A program made the translations under genes and the position numbers. 64,000 nt of DNA, from assembly GCF_963678635.1 (NCBI RefSeq), contig NC_087065.1:56942754-57006753 (forward strand). The letters are read 5' to 3'. The notes below the pieces were generated by a model. That model did no database searches. It saw only the letters and a program-made list of their open reading frames with translations, and was not told the DNA's origin. Within the stretch, counting starts at the first letter, position 1, and each line of letters begins with the position of its first letter. Below, piece by piece: positions 52,501 to 61,694 of this stretch. This DNA comes from Symsagittifera roscoffensis. Lineage: Eukaryota > Xenacoelomorpha > Acoela > Convolutidae.

Positions 52501-55464
52501 TGCATATCCCGGAGACAACGCAAATACTACTCTCAACGCCACTTTGTTGAATGTTCCCTCCTTTGTCGCGTCTACCACTTCACCCATTGACTCCAGGATG
52601 TCTTTTATCGCGGGCCATACTGCGTTTTCTGCTGTTGCAGGATCTCTGAGCCTGCTCAGAAAACCTCTACTGTGCAGATGGTCATTGATGCCAGCAAACA
52701 CAATCGTTATCGGGTTCATCTCTGTCTGCCTCTGTACCCCTATAGCCAATGACACTGATTGCAATAGGTCTAGGTCAACTGCGGCCAGCATTATGACGTC
52801 CGGCCAAAACAAAGACTTAGAGGTGTACACGAACTCTGAATTCGCTACTACCATGATCTTGGCCTTTCTCATTTCTGCTTTGTCGTAGGCGGTGAAGATG
52901 CTCTCATCTTTCTTTATTGCTGTCAATCCGCCATATCTCTGGGCATCACCATCTTGGTTCACTTTTTTTGGGTATACTCTCTCCTTCACATGACTAGGTG
53001 GTGTCGTCAGTTGCTTGAATATCTTCACGTGTTGTCCAATTGGCGCTCTCGCCGTCAGGAATCTTCCTGGCCTTTCCTCACGATTCCTCTCCTCATGGTT
53101 CAATCTGACATCCTGCAACGGTCTTGCATTCACAGGTCCCATTGTGTTATTGGAGGGCAGTCCTTCCAAGTCAGCAAATCTTAAGGCTGTCGTGGAGCTG
53201 AAATTTATGCTAGCGGCTATCAACCAGTCTACGCCGGTTATTGAGTATAATCTGCTGACGGATAGCGTCGCTCCATTTAGCATCCTCCTTGCATCTTCGA
53301 TGAAGCTTACTTTCTGCAGGTCCAGCTTCATCAGTTCTTCTTTGTATATGTGCCAGGGAGACGGCATGGGTCTAGACCATAACAATGAGCCTCTGTTCGG
53401 TCTCTCTTCTCGACTGCTACTCGTTGTCTCCGATCTAGTGTCTGATCTGGACGTGCCTGCTACTCCTTCGTTTGGTTGGTTGACGGGTCCTATCCTTCTC
53501 CTAGGATGAATTGTCCTCCTCGTCGGTGCTTCTCCCAATCGATCCTGCACGTCAGTTCTTCGACCTGATTCGCTGGAGCTTTGTTGCCGGTAATTTATTG
53601 CGGCTGGGACTGTACCCAAACGCGTTTCCAGGTTAGGAGGCACAAAGGTAGTGATCACCGTATCATTCACCGTTCCCTCTTCCTTCAGTACTCCTGTGTC
53701 AGAGAGTTCTGCTTCTAACTCGTCCAACCGTTCTTGGAAGACTCGATTCAACCAAGCTTGTCCCTCGATGGTGTCAAAGTGGATGCCATCCGAAGTCAGT
53801 CTGGCTTGCTCCATGGCTCTCAACTCGTGTTCAATGTCCATAAGGATCATTCTTCCGGCATTTCGATTTGCTAGGTTTCTTATGATGTTGTTCCATCTCA
53901 TGACTCCCTCGTTGTGCCTTCTTCCTGATGCTGTCAGGTTTCTTGCGTTCATTGGCACCGTGCAAACGGTCAGTACCGCGCAACTGAACTTCTGCCAGAG
54001 AGTGGTGAACAAACACACCATCATTGATTCCCACTGTGCTTCCTGCTCGTCTGATCCTCTGGAGATATCATTCGTCCCAACTAATATCATCACACTGGGT
54101 ATCCTCCCGGGATTCATCAGCTCCACCATCCGGTATAATTGGGCAATTGTCGCGCCTCCAAAGGCCATCACCGTGGTGACCCATGAGGTCCTCAAATTCG
54201 TTAGCACTCGGACTAAGCTGTCTCCCAATATCAGGTGAGATGTCCCGAGTGGTGGTTGCTGCAGGTTCACAGCCGGGCTCCAGGTAGCTCGATTGAAGCA
54301 GGCTCTCGGATCTGTCTCCGGAACTCCCGTGAAATTATACTTTAATTGATTATTCTTCTGCACGTCCATTACACGAGACACTTTCTTCGCTGGCATCTTC
54401 CTTACTTTTCTCTCTGTGATCTTCGAACTCCCCCTGAGTGGCGTCACGTCACTTATCCCTTGTCTGATTATTGTCTGGGAGAGTTGTACTCTGCCCGTAT
54501 CGTCAATCGTTCCATAGGGTGCAGTCACCCCGGAACCTGGTGCATTCTTGTTAGCGACCAATCGTCCAGCGGTCTCTATCAGTTTTCTCACTGTCTGTTC
54601 TACGACGGGATCACCCAAGGTGTCACTAGGATCCGGGATTGTTACTCGGTTCGTCTCTGCTGGAAGCCGTGTCTCCGTTGTTTGACTCATTTCTCGAGGT
54701 GTCAAGAGCTCCATCGGGGACTGCCCACGAGGAATATCCCTTGCAGGTATCACTTTCTCAATGGACGTCGTCAACGCCACCTGCTCCGATCGCTCTTTGT
54801 ATTCCTGCCTTAAGCGTTCGATCTCTTGACCCTGCTTTTTGTTGCAGTCTTCAAACAACTTTCTCCACATGTCCCGGTCTTCCTCCATCGCCAGCATGGT
54901 CTTCGTCATATCGTCTAACTCCTTCTTCGTACTTCTCAACTGATCGTTCATCTCGTCCAGATCTTGTATGGTTTGGTTCGTCTGAACCTTCTGTGTTACT
55001 CTCGCCCCTTTTGGTGGCACAGCTACTCTCAGTGGTGAACCAGACGAGGTCGCCTCACTGTTCATCTCCTGATGCATTCTCGTCAGCCCAGGTTTGGGCT
55101 TGGAGGGCATTGGCATCTCACCTGGTTGGTAAGTCCTAGAACTTCCCAACCCAGGCTCATTCGCCAAGTCACTCCCTGAGAGAGCCCCGTTTCTCCACCT
55201 CATCACTCTCATGTTCGGGCGGTCTAGTACTCCTCTTTCTCCATATGCTGCCATCAACAGGACTTCCGTGGGGCGGTCCCCACGGTTGTCGTGCCCCAAG
55301 ATGTTAATCAGGGCGGTCAGCAACATGACCACCTCTGGGTCCTCCAGAGCGAAGTCTCGTTCGATCAGCCGACGATAGATCGCATCTACCATCGGTCCTA
55401 CATATGCCTCTGCCAGGTCCATCAATTCATCCAGGTTGAAATTATCCATACTGTTCTTCTCCAA
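46504..55464 (-). CDS. Giant ORF3 of element C (2986 aa) with two SGNH-like domains
   Basis: Same architecture as ORF3 of B. The N-terminal helical domain has PTEVLLMAAYGERG and RWRNGALSGSDLANEPGLG. A coiled coil spans about 165-235. An SGNH hydrolase at about 408-585 has LILGDSLVRVL, FGGA, VGTND and DGIH. A second SGNH-like domain at about 870-1090 has VANSEF, FAGINDHLH and DDDH; its first block lacks the usual Gly, so it may be non-catalytic. An acidic, Gln/Asn-rich spacer follows at about 1590-1760. The Cys/His cluster CLAEVCGLEGHVCGSLDC is near 2478 and PCHC near 2740. The C-terminal 1,000 residues contain blocks shared with B (IGIAYNPFL, FSVPKCVRLARMS). An in-frame second Met at codon 6 is possible as start. 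Confidence 0.88.
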   Translation of the reverse strand: MEKNSMDNFNLDELMDLAEAYVGPMVDAIYRRLIERDFALEDPEVVMLLTALINILGHDNRGDRPTEVLLMAAYGERGVLDRPNMRVMRWRNGALSGSDLANEPGLGSSRTYQPGEMPMPSKPKPGLTRMHQEMNSEATSSGSPLRVAVPPKGARVTQKVQTNQTIQDLDEMNDQLRSTKKELDDMTKTMLAMEEDRDMWRKLFEDCNKKQGQEIERLRQEYKERSEQVALTTSIEKVIPARDIPRGQSPMELLTPREMSQTTETRLPAETNRVTIPDPSDTLGDPVVEQTVRKLIETAGRLVANKNAPGSGVTAPYGTIDDTGRVQLSQTIIRQGISDVTPLRGSSKITERKVRKMPAKKVSRVMDVQKNNQLKYNFTGVPETDPRACFNRATWSPAVNLQQPPLGTSHLILGDSLVRVLTNLRTSWVTTVMAFGGATIAQLYRMVELMNPGRIPSVMILVGTNDISRGSDEQEAQWESMMVCLFTTLWQKFSCAVLTVCTVPMNARNLTASGRRHNEGVMRWNNIIRNLANRNAGRMILMDIEHELRAMEQARLTSDGIHFDTIEGQAWLNRVFQERLDELEAELSDTGVLKEEGTVNDTVITTFVPPNLETRLGTVPAAINYRQQSSSESGRRTDVQDRLGEAPTRRTIHPRRRIGPVNQPNEGVAGTSRSDTRSETTSSSREERPNRGSLLWSRPMPSPWHIYKEELMKLDLQKVSFIEDARRMLNGATLSVSRLYSITGVDWLIAASINFSSTTALRFADLEGLPSNNTMGPVNARPLQDVRLNHEERNREERPGRFLTARAPIGQHVKIFKQLTTPPSHVKERVYPKKVNQDGDAQRYGGLTAIKKDESIFTAYDKAEMRKAKIMVVANSEFVYTSKSLFWPDVIMLAAVDLDLLQSVSLAIGVQRQTEMNPITIVFAGINDHLHSRGFLSRLRDPATAENAVWPAIKDILESMGEVVDATKEGTFNKVALRVVFALSPGYAYLPDGLKFVYAMVALLSEGKYDVIISAPNRMIEMENLRPLKAELPAVWSDISNAMRGFKDHALHMLVLDEVLGLELSNFSRQLKLKPGIDDDHRVITAMSNDLWFRAMEVASEDTRRKNSLETRAHLEAMVLRTKPEANQWLHLNPRVAALGADAFQQGSVMITKIYAYLLKEVNLAENAGEKTAEFVNRMCQITLETFWTQEVKGQEGFERTDSMLEGLGAGWTASFLAKVYPKVSHYLIKEFLQAVVKVSIVELIALFVTFGAENFVKGPVILLTDGIQNLRLDGLLTLIAITHGNLGGLMKLARCPEQMKERVRNLDMKKSTDSWNKIRDLRHTLIQYLLQQNRFGTGEDETIEREEDVRRHVGGMPLLTDLSLAMRIDPLALIRGVTEFVTVIYGPAVTFAFPDVKVEAYRRSVLHLNLISAVDGSTLNWCEQHALRELMSEDLLFAKISEPEMTVINFDDHFCDRMGEVERGHIEVFPKLWNLRPYDKTNGEMTRVPRLTAAYHKVREETKDWGDYKKLPEAIPEFPLIRRMLLGAVSVVQTPRLRAFETNERRVGNFSATMDPYFVGRNAAVLQYTRFAYTDQATRRRISSAATPKPEGFDEEWRRLGSAPMRMRGRTELPEASVILTSVRKEMKVAGILQTRIFLAPFGCEETKVVHGEEEDKSAGTLLIPRFQEEADDDKQGPSNSNGDKSEGDDGQGGNRQTEEPMQQDQAGGEDDRASTGGTSSLDFNIFSDLENNADTLETTEPADEGISTLEPPSAFEEMKRNLPESSSPGNTRNNDQRILMESPRRRRIEASARVPFLGTLPEEEWEVHHRDHESRTGCKLDRVAFMEEVWTVIQSYGTQSILKTGLNQPLVREVLDKLDECEGRLSELLIDSATDESEANSPIKMTPQDNEGEVVYLSRTRRGTMRSKMVIDKINAMKMKLGSRVMPRRIGKTKVDSEISMKAGNSAKRKRVEEVMDLGQGDYQLSGTDRILTDIAMVPPILMAGLKSTGYKSKRSDRTLTGATLEMEILSQCGESKMRDFKPSPMNHGKGSVAGQLTPVEYNRLTVSETVSIDEPTGGYMEMLEYRNSARGHVMALEEEKAMEGYLETMLQGTTFKQKAYGTLASSDVQAETIEQLVSLPWKAVVLRYFEEEMRTTPRIHALVAVPYVRTELQLRLAWCMMGLTSEEYDSGERKRSKEEKVFLMTNLRDLIVQEGAAVACAKRRDALCFIRFLIEQISVPALSTCVKMLKEGDERTKAMFLLAMLDMQQSKPMRVNMKEPEELEPMKKIDEIRRFSNKELRLTKESMGALPKSSEYCGPIKKKSYSYMSGIIGIAYNPFLSEDIRDCFFDYEQAVLLRFWTSRIVTTKSVNNPQAKLGLVLEEEVTAPSVPKSDKRVEFGLGFSDELLRTSLMAVWELMKPSWCPSPNADSILRATQDVQRELNVDCNLRDLNIIYNVMITASKSNGEDRVELPGWGPEDWVKPGSCLAEVCGLEGHVCGSLDCVKTLEKQHKQLTVLFGNVVMKARTETELIADCHGGTDVNLVTALGFYSMFGSLESLLNLEQKHEMVTAISVEVFPGVLQTEQKYIGKWREAIETEMNTRHSETYCRPSGARYLVGSTLAPMCKSRYPVHFVAVDVKSTRTIVDQAFSVPKCVRLARMSEKSYELLCKIFSAVPERTKEELESILGKKFMGYVSGNFSDFEKQKQRGSTVSDYNAVDENDEIHRVMMEVEPLLEASGKRNWRSIMLTHDEFPCHCLLQTWWYPKRSNLVLIWESGELLSMGLPDSSQPITVVIVGVMMAIRWLEAHVRENNGQEAPTREQLQKLDCLKDLDLFETMCKVLNIPMEVKKIWARKRLMPWFRANMTAWLYEYAKKHMSKHGRVYSEYQLDIGAGAFKRAFVTHRNAVTTAVKRISRTSERSGNEKAEMLKEDLERNVTLCLHNSFCRNRESNVDPLPCCKQRVEEQKCWRTASNSVRIVNDVLQDTETESAESASQEEEMEH

Positions 55465-55846
55465 ATTTAATTTGATTTCGATTTCAAGTTTTGACTCAAG
55501 TGAGCAATTAAATGATCAATCAGGATCTAGAAAAGAAATCACGAATGTCACAATTGTCAATTTCACCTTAACATACATCGTTAAAATCTGCTTAAAGACA
55601 GTTCAGATAAAAAGATATTTATCCTAAAATTTATTAAAATCAATTGGTTTCTAAAATTTTGGAATTCGACCTAAGATTGGACAGTCCAAACTTTGGATCT
55701 ATTCCCAAGATCGTCATTTAGTTGTTCATGGTCACTAACCCCTACTTACCCATGATCTTAATAACCTAACACATAACATAACATAACGCACCTCTCACAT
55801 ATTACACACAACTTAGTCTTTGGCCTAACACCCTCTCGCACATCAC
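55465..55846 (-). promoter_or_regulatory. Pol-ORF3 spacer of element C with acceptor-like box
   Basis: This is a 382 bp AT-rich spacer with no gene. Sense GATTTCTTTTCTAG followed by ATCCTGATTGATC puts an AG at 55527-55528, 63 nt before the ORF3 ATG. The 13 bases after the AG differ from A's by one. Conservation in an otherwise diverged spacer supports a signal, most simply a 3' splice site for ORF3 mRNA. Confidence 0.55.
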
Positions 55847-57325
55847 TCAGCCTATACTTAAGTAATATTTCTTATGTAGATATACTTGTATGTTCGTATC
55901 AGAGAATATCACGTGTACAAGCGCGTACAATTCCCGAGGATGCAGTCTTCCTCTATTTGGATCGTACACTGGAAGCGAAAGCTCCTTCACGTCCATTTCC
56001 ACAAGGAAGTCCCTCAGCCTCGTCAAAGACAAGACTAGATTTTCTGGGTCCACGTGTTGCTTCTCTGTCGCCCTCGTTACCAGGAAGCATAAGTACTTTC
56101 CCGGTATTTGCGACACCGCCGGGGGTAAGGCTGCTACGCCCCCTATCCCTGGTCTTTGCTTCCAAAGGAATTCCACGTTTTTATATTCCCTCTTAAAATC
56201 TGCCGCTAGCGCCGTCCTAAAACTCATGTCTGCGGTGATAGCTACCGCACATGTTCTGTTTGTGAGTATGAAATCACTGTCTGTTAGTATTATGTTACTA
56301 GAATATTCATTTGGTAAATTAAAATATGACTCAACTACCCTGCCTATGTCAGGTTTCTTAGGTTCTTCACCTGTTTCTGCTTCTAAGTTTCCTGTTTCTC
56401 TTGCTATTCTCAATTTTTTTATTATCAAGTTTTCAGTGTGGGTAAGTCCTACCCCCACTCCCCGGACAAAAATATCCATCGGCGTCCCCGTCGATCGCAT
56501 ACCGGGTATTAAGTCAAGATTAGAAGCTGGAATGAGAAGTTGTCCTTCCTGGGCAGCCCAGGAAGGATCATCTCGTTCGGTCTTAATGTATTTCGCGCTT
56601 TCGCGATCTACGTCTTGAATCGTAACGCTGGTCTTTTCAGGGTCTGATGTCATGTCGTTCAGCCACTCTAAGACACGCAGGTTCGTCAGGTCTTGTTCAT
56701 TTGACTGCTGTTGCTCATCGTCGAACTCCACCTCGGGTTTCGACCAGTCGTCAACCCACTCATCGTTGTGATCATCGACTATGTCAATGTCCTGTGACAC
56801 TGTTATTTCCTCTAAACCCACTACTTCCTCCACTATTTTCTTTAGATCTATCCTATCCACTACAAAGTCGTCACCGTAAGGATTGTATTTCTTTCTTAGT
56901 CTCGTCCCGTCTTTCTGACGAGTCTGCATCGTGAACGGAAGATCTGGTTCCATGTTCTTGGGAACCTCTGTCTGTTCGGAATCCTGCCAATCTTCCTCTG
57001 CGTAGGGCAAGGTTTCATCGTTTGCTTCGATCTGTTCGTTTGGATCCAGGTCCAATGGTGTATCCGTACCTTCCTCTACGACTTCGTTTCCATCGTTCTT
57101 CTCCCTGGTGCCTTTTTCATTGACCTCACAAGCAGGATCCATCATTAGATAATCCCCTTCTTCCATGTCTGCAGGTATACACCAGTCTTCTGTCGATGGA
57201 TTGTGTGGCTTGATGTTCTCGTAGTGGGCGGCTCGGCCAGTACTCAGTCTATAAAAGCGTCCCTCTTGGTGCACCTCTGTAATCATGAAGGGTCCCCTCC
57301 ACTTCTTCAGAAGCTTTTTTGTCCC
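55847..57325 (-). pseudogene. pol: Integrase C-terminal domain plus macrodomain, element C
   Basis: The homologous reading starts at GTKKLLKKWRGPFMITEV, right after the LTR-fragment insert. The open frame begins inside the insert at 57355, but those first residues are not authentic. It continues through the integrase C-terminal region, the acidic spacer, IFVRGVGVGLTHTEN (about residue 300 of the open frame), and the macrodomain-like segment (about 352-495: ITADMSFRTALAADFKREYK, KYLCFLVTRATEK, LPVYDPNRGRL). Arg replaces the TARG1 catalytic Lys, as in B. The domain is intact but cut off from the rest of Pol. Confidence 0.82.
56433..56495 (-). promoter_or_regulatory. Candidate central polypurine tract of element C
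   Basis: Sense TTTTTGTCCGGGGAGTGGGG sits exactly where A and B have it. The adjacent hairpin (56478-56495) carries one change that leaves an A-C mismatch in the stem, so the helix is less well supported here than the purine tract. Confidence 0.6.
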
Positions 57326-57464
57326 TGGAGCGCCATAAAAACATACATGTAACATTCGCCCGGAAGATACATATCGACGGATAACAAAACTAAGTCTTAA
57401 GACGACTGGCTAGCGTCTAAACAGAGCTTTGCATGTTTTTCACCGTCTCTACCAAGCCAGTACT
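57326..57464 (-). repeat. 139 bp LTR-leader fragment inserted in integrase
   Basis: From 57326 it contains 10 nt of primer binding site (TGGAGCGCCA), the 12-13 nt spacer, and the first 116 nt of LTR C from TGTAACATTCG. It splits the integrase between PPK and GTKK codons without losing a base. The right junction lies in TTTCGGTGGTCT, which is present both in the LTR (44880-44892) and in integrase. Its span, from the tRNA end of the primer site outward, is that of partial minus-strand strong-stop DNA. It shifts the frame and adds stops. Confidence 0.85.
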
Positions 57465-60400
57465 TTTCGGTGGTCTAACGTTCTGAAATACCCATACGTA
57501 GTCTCCCACCGAGTAAGCCTTTGCACCAGCTGCTTTCTTGTCGAATCTTTTCCTCTGCCTTGCCTGTGCCTGCTGAGTGTTTCGTCTACACAAGTCGTTC
57601 AACTCCTGTTGGCGTCTGATCACGTCCCTCACGTAGACCTGTGGGGATGTTTTCTTTCCCTCATAATCTGGGTAGAAGAATGTCAAGGGTAAAGACTTCT
57701 CGTGTCCCGTCAGCATCATGTGTGGACTGACTCCAGTGGTGGAGTGTTGCGTGCTATTATAAGCTCCCATCACCTGTGGAAGGTATCTGTCCCAATCGGT
57801 CATGTACCTGGAACAATATACTCTCAGCATCGACACTAACGTCCTATTCTGTCTTTCCACTAAGCCATTCGTCTGAGGGTGGTATGTCGTGGAGTGAGCC
57901 TGAGCGACTTGTGACCGTTTCATAAGCTCTTTCGTAAGCTCGCCTACGAAAGCCGTTCCATTGTCCGATTGAAACGTCATTGGACATCCGTGTCTTGCTA
58001 TCCACGTATTGATCAGGTGGTCGCATGTCTCTTCCGCCGAGGCAGTTATGCAGGGCACGGCCTCTGCATACTTCGTGAAGTGATCTATCATGACCAAGAC
58101 TTGGTTGTAACCGCTGTCTGTCATGCATATCTTCTGGTGATCTATCTGCACCACCTCGTTGAATTCAGACGACTCAATTGATTGTAAAGGAAATCGCAAC
58201 TTCCTAGGATCCTTGACCTGTTGGCATGACAGACATGCTGTCACCCATTTCTCGCATGCCTTTTTCATCCCAGGCCACTCAAAGCGCTTCAGGATCCTCT
58301 GATACACTTTGTCGATCCCTTGATGGCCCATCTGATCATGCGACCTGAATAATAGTTCTGTCTGATAGAGTTGCGGCAACACTATCGCGTTATATTTGTA
58401 TAAGACCTTGTCTTCTTCTCTTCTCCTGCAAGCCACGATCCCGTCCTTGTTCAGATATAATCTCCCCTCCTTCTGCATGAAGTATTGTCTTAGGATCCTA
58501 TAGCTGTCTTCTTCCAGGTCACCTTTGTCAGGTGCACCGTTTTCTATCCACCTTTTTAGGTTGCTTGTCATGCGATCATTTCTCTGCGCCCTTAGAAGGT
58601 CCGAGAGTCTGTATCTCGCCTTCAAGTACGTCTTCATGATTCTCATCTGACTGTTCAGCTCGTTGGGCTGATGTGTGTCTTCTTCCATCTTAACGCACCA
58701 AATCTTCGCCAACGGTTGTGTTTCTTGTTGAAACGGCTGAAGATCAGTCCTGACTACCTCTTTTTGCGGCAACAGGCTTATCGAACGTTTCGATACCGCT
58801 ATCGTTTCTAAGTCATCCGCTGCGTTGTCAAAGACTCTTTCGCTTGGTATTAGGTAGCGATCACTGTCAGGATCCTGGTACACCTCTCTGTCCAGGTTTC
58901 TCGCCCGAGTTTCCACTAGTAGCGTGTGTATCGCCAGTTCTGACAGTTCTGATCCCGAGGTCGAATCCCTGTCTGAATAGGTGTTCATTCTCGAGCTTTC
59001 TGACTTATCATCCGTCGAAGGTGTTGTGCCGGAGACTGCACGCTCCTCCAGATCATGTCCGTATTTCCTTCGCATCCATCTGAACTCCCCGGACAAAACT
59101 TTGTTCTCTAGGTCCTGTTTCTCATCAGGAATTTTCTCGTCTATCTCGGACTCCCCGGACAAATTCACTTGTCCCGGGTGTTGATCTTGTGATTGCTGGT
59201 TTTTCTCCTCATCCTTCTCCCCGGACAAATAGTCTTGCAGCAGATTTTGTTCTACCTCTTCACCCTCTTTTTCCCGGTCTACAAAGGTGACGGTTTTCTT
59301 TCGCTTGCTGCTCCCCTGTTCTTTCCGTCCGTAAGAAGTACTGGTTAAAATCTCTTGGGGTATTGAGGATACTAGTTGCTGAACTATTGTCCTACAATCC
59401 CTCTTGTTCTCTTCGTGCTGTTGTCTGGACGGCATGATCTTCACTTTCTTACTGACTGTTAGCGATGCCACTGCTGCTGTCCACTCGGGGTCATCTCTGG
59501 TCACTTCTCTTTCTAACAATCCACCCAGCATCCGCATTACTTGTGGTGTGACTTGCACCGTTTTATCCAATAATGAGAGGCTGTTTATATTCATGCGAGA
59601 GAGTTCTTGCTGGACCAGGTTCGAGCGCAGCAACAAATCTAAGGGGACTGGATCCTCCTTGGACAGGATCTTTATCTCAGCTGCTTTCTCTACAGGTAAC
59701 TCAGGATGCCCTGGAATTGGATTTCCAGACTTATCCAACCATCTCGTTAAGGGAAGCGCTTCATAAGTTTCTTTGTCCAGAAACGAGAATCCCTCCTTTA
59801 CTTCCGCCTGATTGGCCTGCTTCTGCTCCAATCTTTCATAGAACTCAGTTTTCTTGCTGAGACTGTCAGCATTCTGATGTTTATCACGCATCCTATGTTC
59901 GATTATCATATGGTAGCCATCCAATCTGACTATCCATCTACCAATATAACTCTGATCCATCGAGTAGGTCTTCAACCAGGATAACGCTCTGTTGTCCACG
60001 CGTAACTTGAAGGGAGCGCTCCCCAAGTATGCACGGTACTTTTCCACGAAGGTGACTACTGCAAACATTTCTGCTTTCGGTGCGCCATATTTCATCTCTG
60101 TGTCACTCAAGACCTTGCTGCCGTATGCAATGGGACGGAGGACTGTTCTTCCGTTCCATTCTTGCTCCTGATGCAATATTCCTGAGATGGCCACTACCGA
60201 TGCGTCTGTGTCAAGGACATACATGCCCTTTTCTGTAGGCATGCCCAGCACTGGCGCTTCGCACAGTTCCCGCTTTATGTTCTCGAAAGCAACTTGTGCC
60301 TCATCGTTCCATTCGAACTTTTTCCCTTTGTTGCGCATCAGCTTCTGCATCGGGTACACCTTGTCCGCGTATCCTTTTATGAATTCTCGGTAGTAATTGG

Positions 60401-61694
60401 CAAACCCTAGGAAGCTCATGAGCTGTGTGTCCGTTCTAGGAGCTTTCCATGTCAGCACAGCCTCTACTGCTTCTGGATCTGGCCTCACACCATGCCGGTC
60501 CACCATTCTCCCCAGGTACTTGATCGAATCCCTAAGGATTTCACATTTCGATGGTTTGCATTTCAAGCCTGCTCTTTTCATACATCCGAAGACCTCATCG
60601 AGTCGATCAATGTGATCCTCCAGGGTTGGTGTCGCTATGACTACGTCGTCCACGTAGCACATCAAGAGATTCCCGTACTTCTTGGTCACTCCTGTCAAAG
60701 CCTGAGCCATCAGCCTTTGAAAGGTTGCTGTTGCATTGCACAAGCCGAAGGGCATCCTCTTCCACTGGTACAACCCCAATTCGCACGCGAATCCTGTTTT
60801 CTCCCTGTCCTTCTTTCGCAGAGGAACCTGCCAGAAGGCAGAACCCAAGTCCAATGTGGTGAAGAACTTTGCATCACCAAGTTTGGATAGGCTCTCGTCT
60901 ATTCGCGGTATCGGGTACGCATCTTTAATCGTTACCGCGTTCAAGTAACGAAAGTCGCAACAAAATCTAAGCTGCCCCCCTTTCTTTTTCGCCATTACTA
61001 CTCCGCAAGCCCATGGTGATTTCGAGGGTTCTATCATGTCGTATTCAAGCAACATTTCTATTTCCGCTCGGCACGCTTCCGATTTATGTGGCGTCATTCG
61101 CCTTGCGCCTTCCCTATGGGGAACGGCGCCCTCTTCTAGTTCGATTTCGTGTTCGACGAAATTACAGCAACCGATGTCCGCCTTATGTTTTGAAAATACT
61201 TCGGCGTTCCGATCTAGGAGGTCCCGCAATTTTTCAAAATCTCCCTCACCTATTTTTCCTTTTAAATGTTCTATTTCTGGCAAAACCGGTTTGTCAGAAT
61301 CTAGTTCATATGACGAGGGGCGTTCCGGAAAATTCGAGCAGCTTGATAAGCCGTCGTCCGTTTCGGATTTCATTGAAAACAATTTACGAATAGATTTTAA
61401 TTCATCAATCCTCTTTAAAATTTTATCTTTATTTGCATGATAAGGACAGTCTTTCACACTATATTTCTTCGAGTTTTCTGTCTCCTCATAGTCGGTCCTC
61501 ATCGGCAAGGCGTAGCCAAGCTTCTTTCCACGCTGGATTGAAACCGTGGTGTCCAGTGTGTTCAACAACACACTGACACACAGTCCGTTTCGCGTTACCG
61601 AGAAGCTCCGGCCTAAAATCACCGAACTCTGACTATTTGGATTCGGTACTAAGCAAACCTGTTTGCTATCACTTAACGAATTTAAATTTCTCAT
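57465..61694 (-). pseudogene. pol: RT, RNase H and integrase of element C, interrupted
   Basis: Its open frame (57417-61694, 1425 codons) starts at an internal Met after a small deletion relative to A at the protease-RT boundary (about 61695). Reverse transcriptase has FCCDFRYLNAV, FTTLDLGSAFWQVPL and YVDD (about residue 350). RNase H runs from DTDASVVAISG to HQNADSLSKK. The linker contains LSGE repeats. Integrase has HDQMGHQG, CLSCQQ, IDHQ, QSDNGTAF and VERQNR. The last real residues are FQNVRPPK at about 57465; the rest comes from the insert. Unlike A and B, RT through integrase is continuous, showing that the natural pol has no frameshift here. Confidence 0.86.
59085..59229 (-). repeat. 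Three purine-tract-like repeats in the pol linker of element C
   Basis: TTTGTCCGGGGAG occurs at about 59086-59098, 59151-59163 and 59218-59229 on the sense strand. It encodes LSGE each time, in an acidic region that differs between elements. B has related copies at 34356 and 34411, A at 12868 and 13033. The 12-mer core equals the 3' polypurine tract, so these may be extra plus-strand start sites or simply an amplified coding repeat. Confidence 0.6.
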
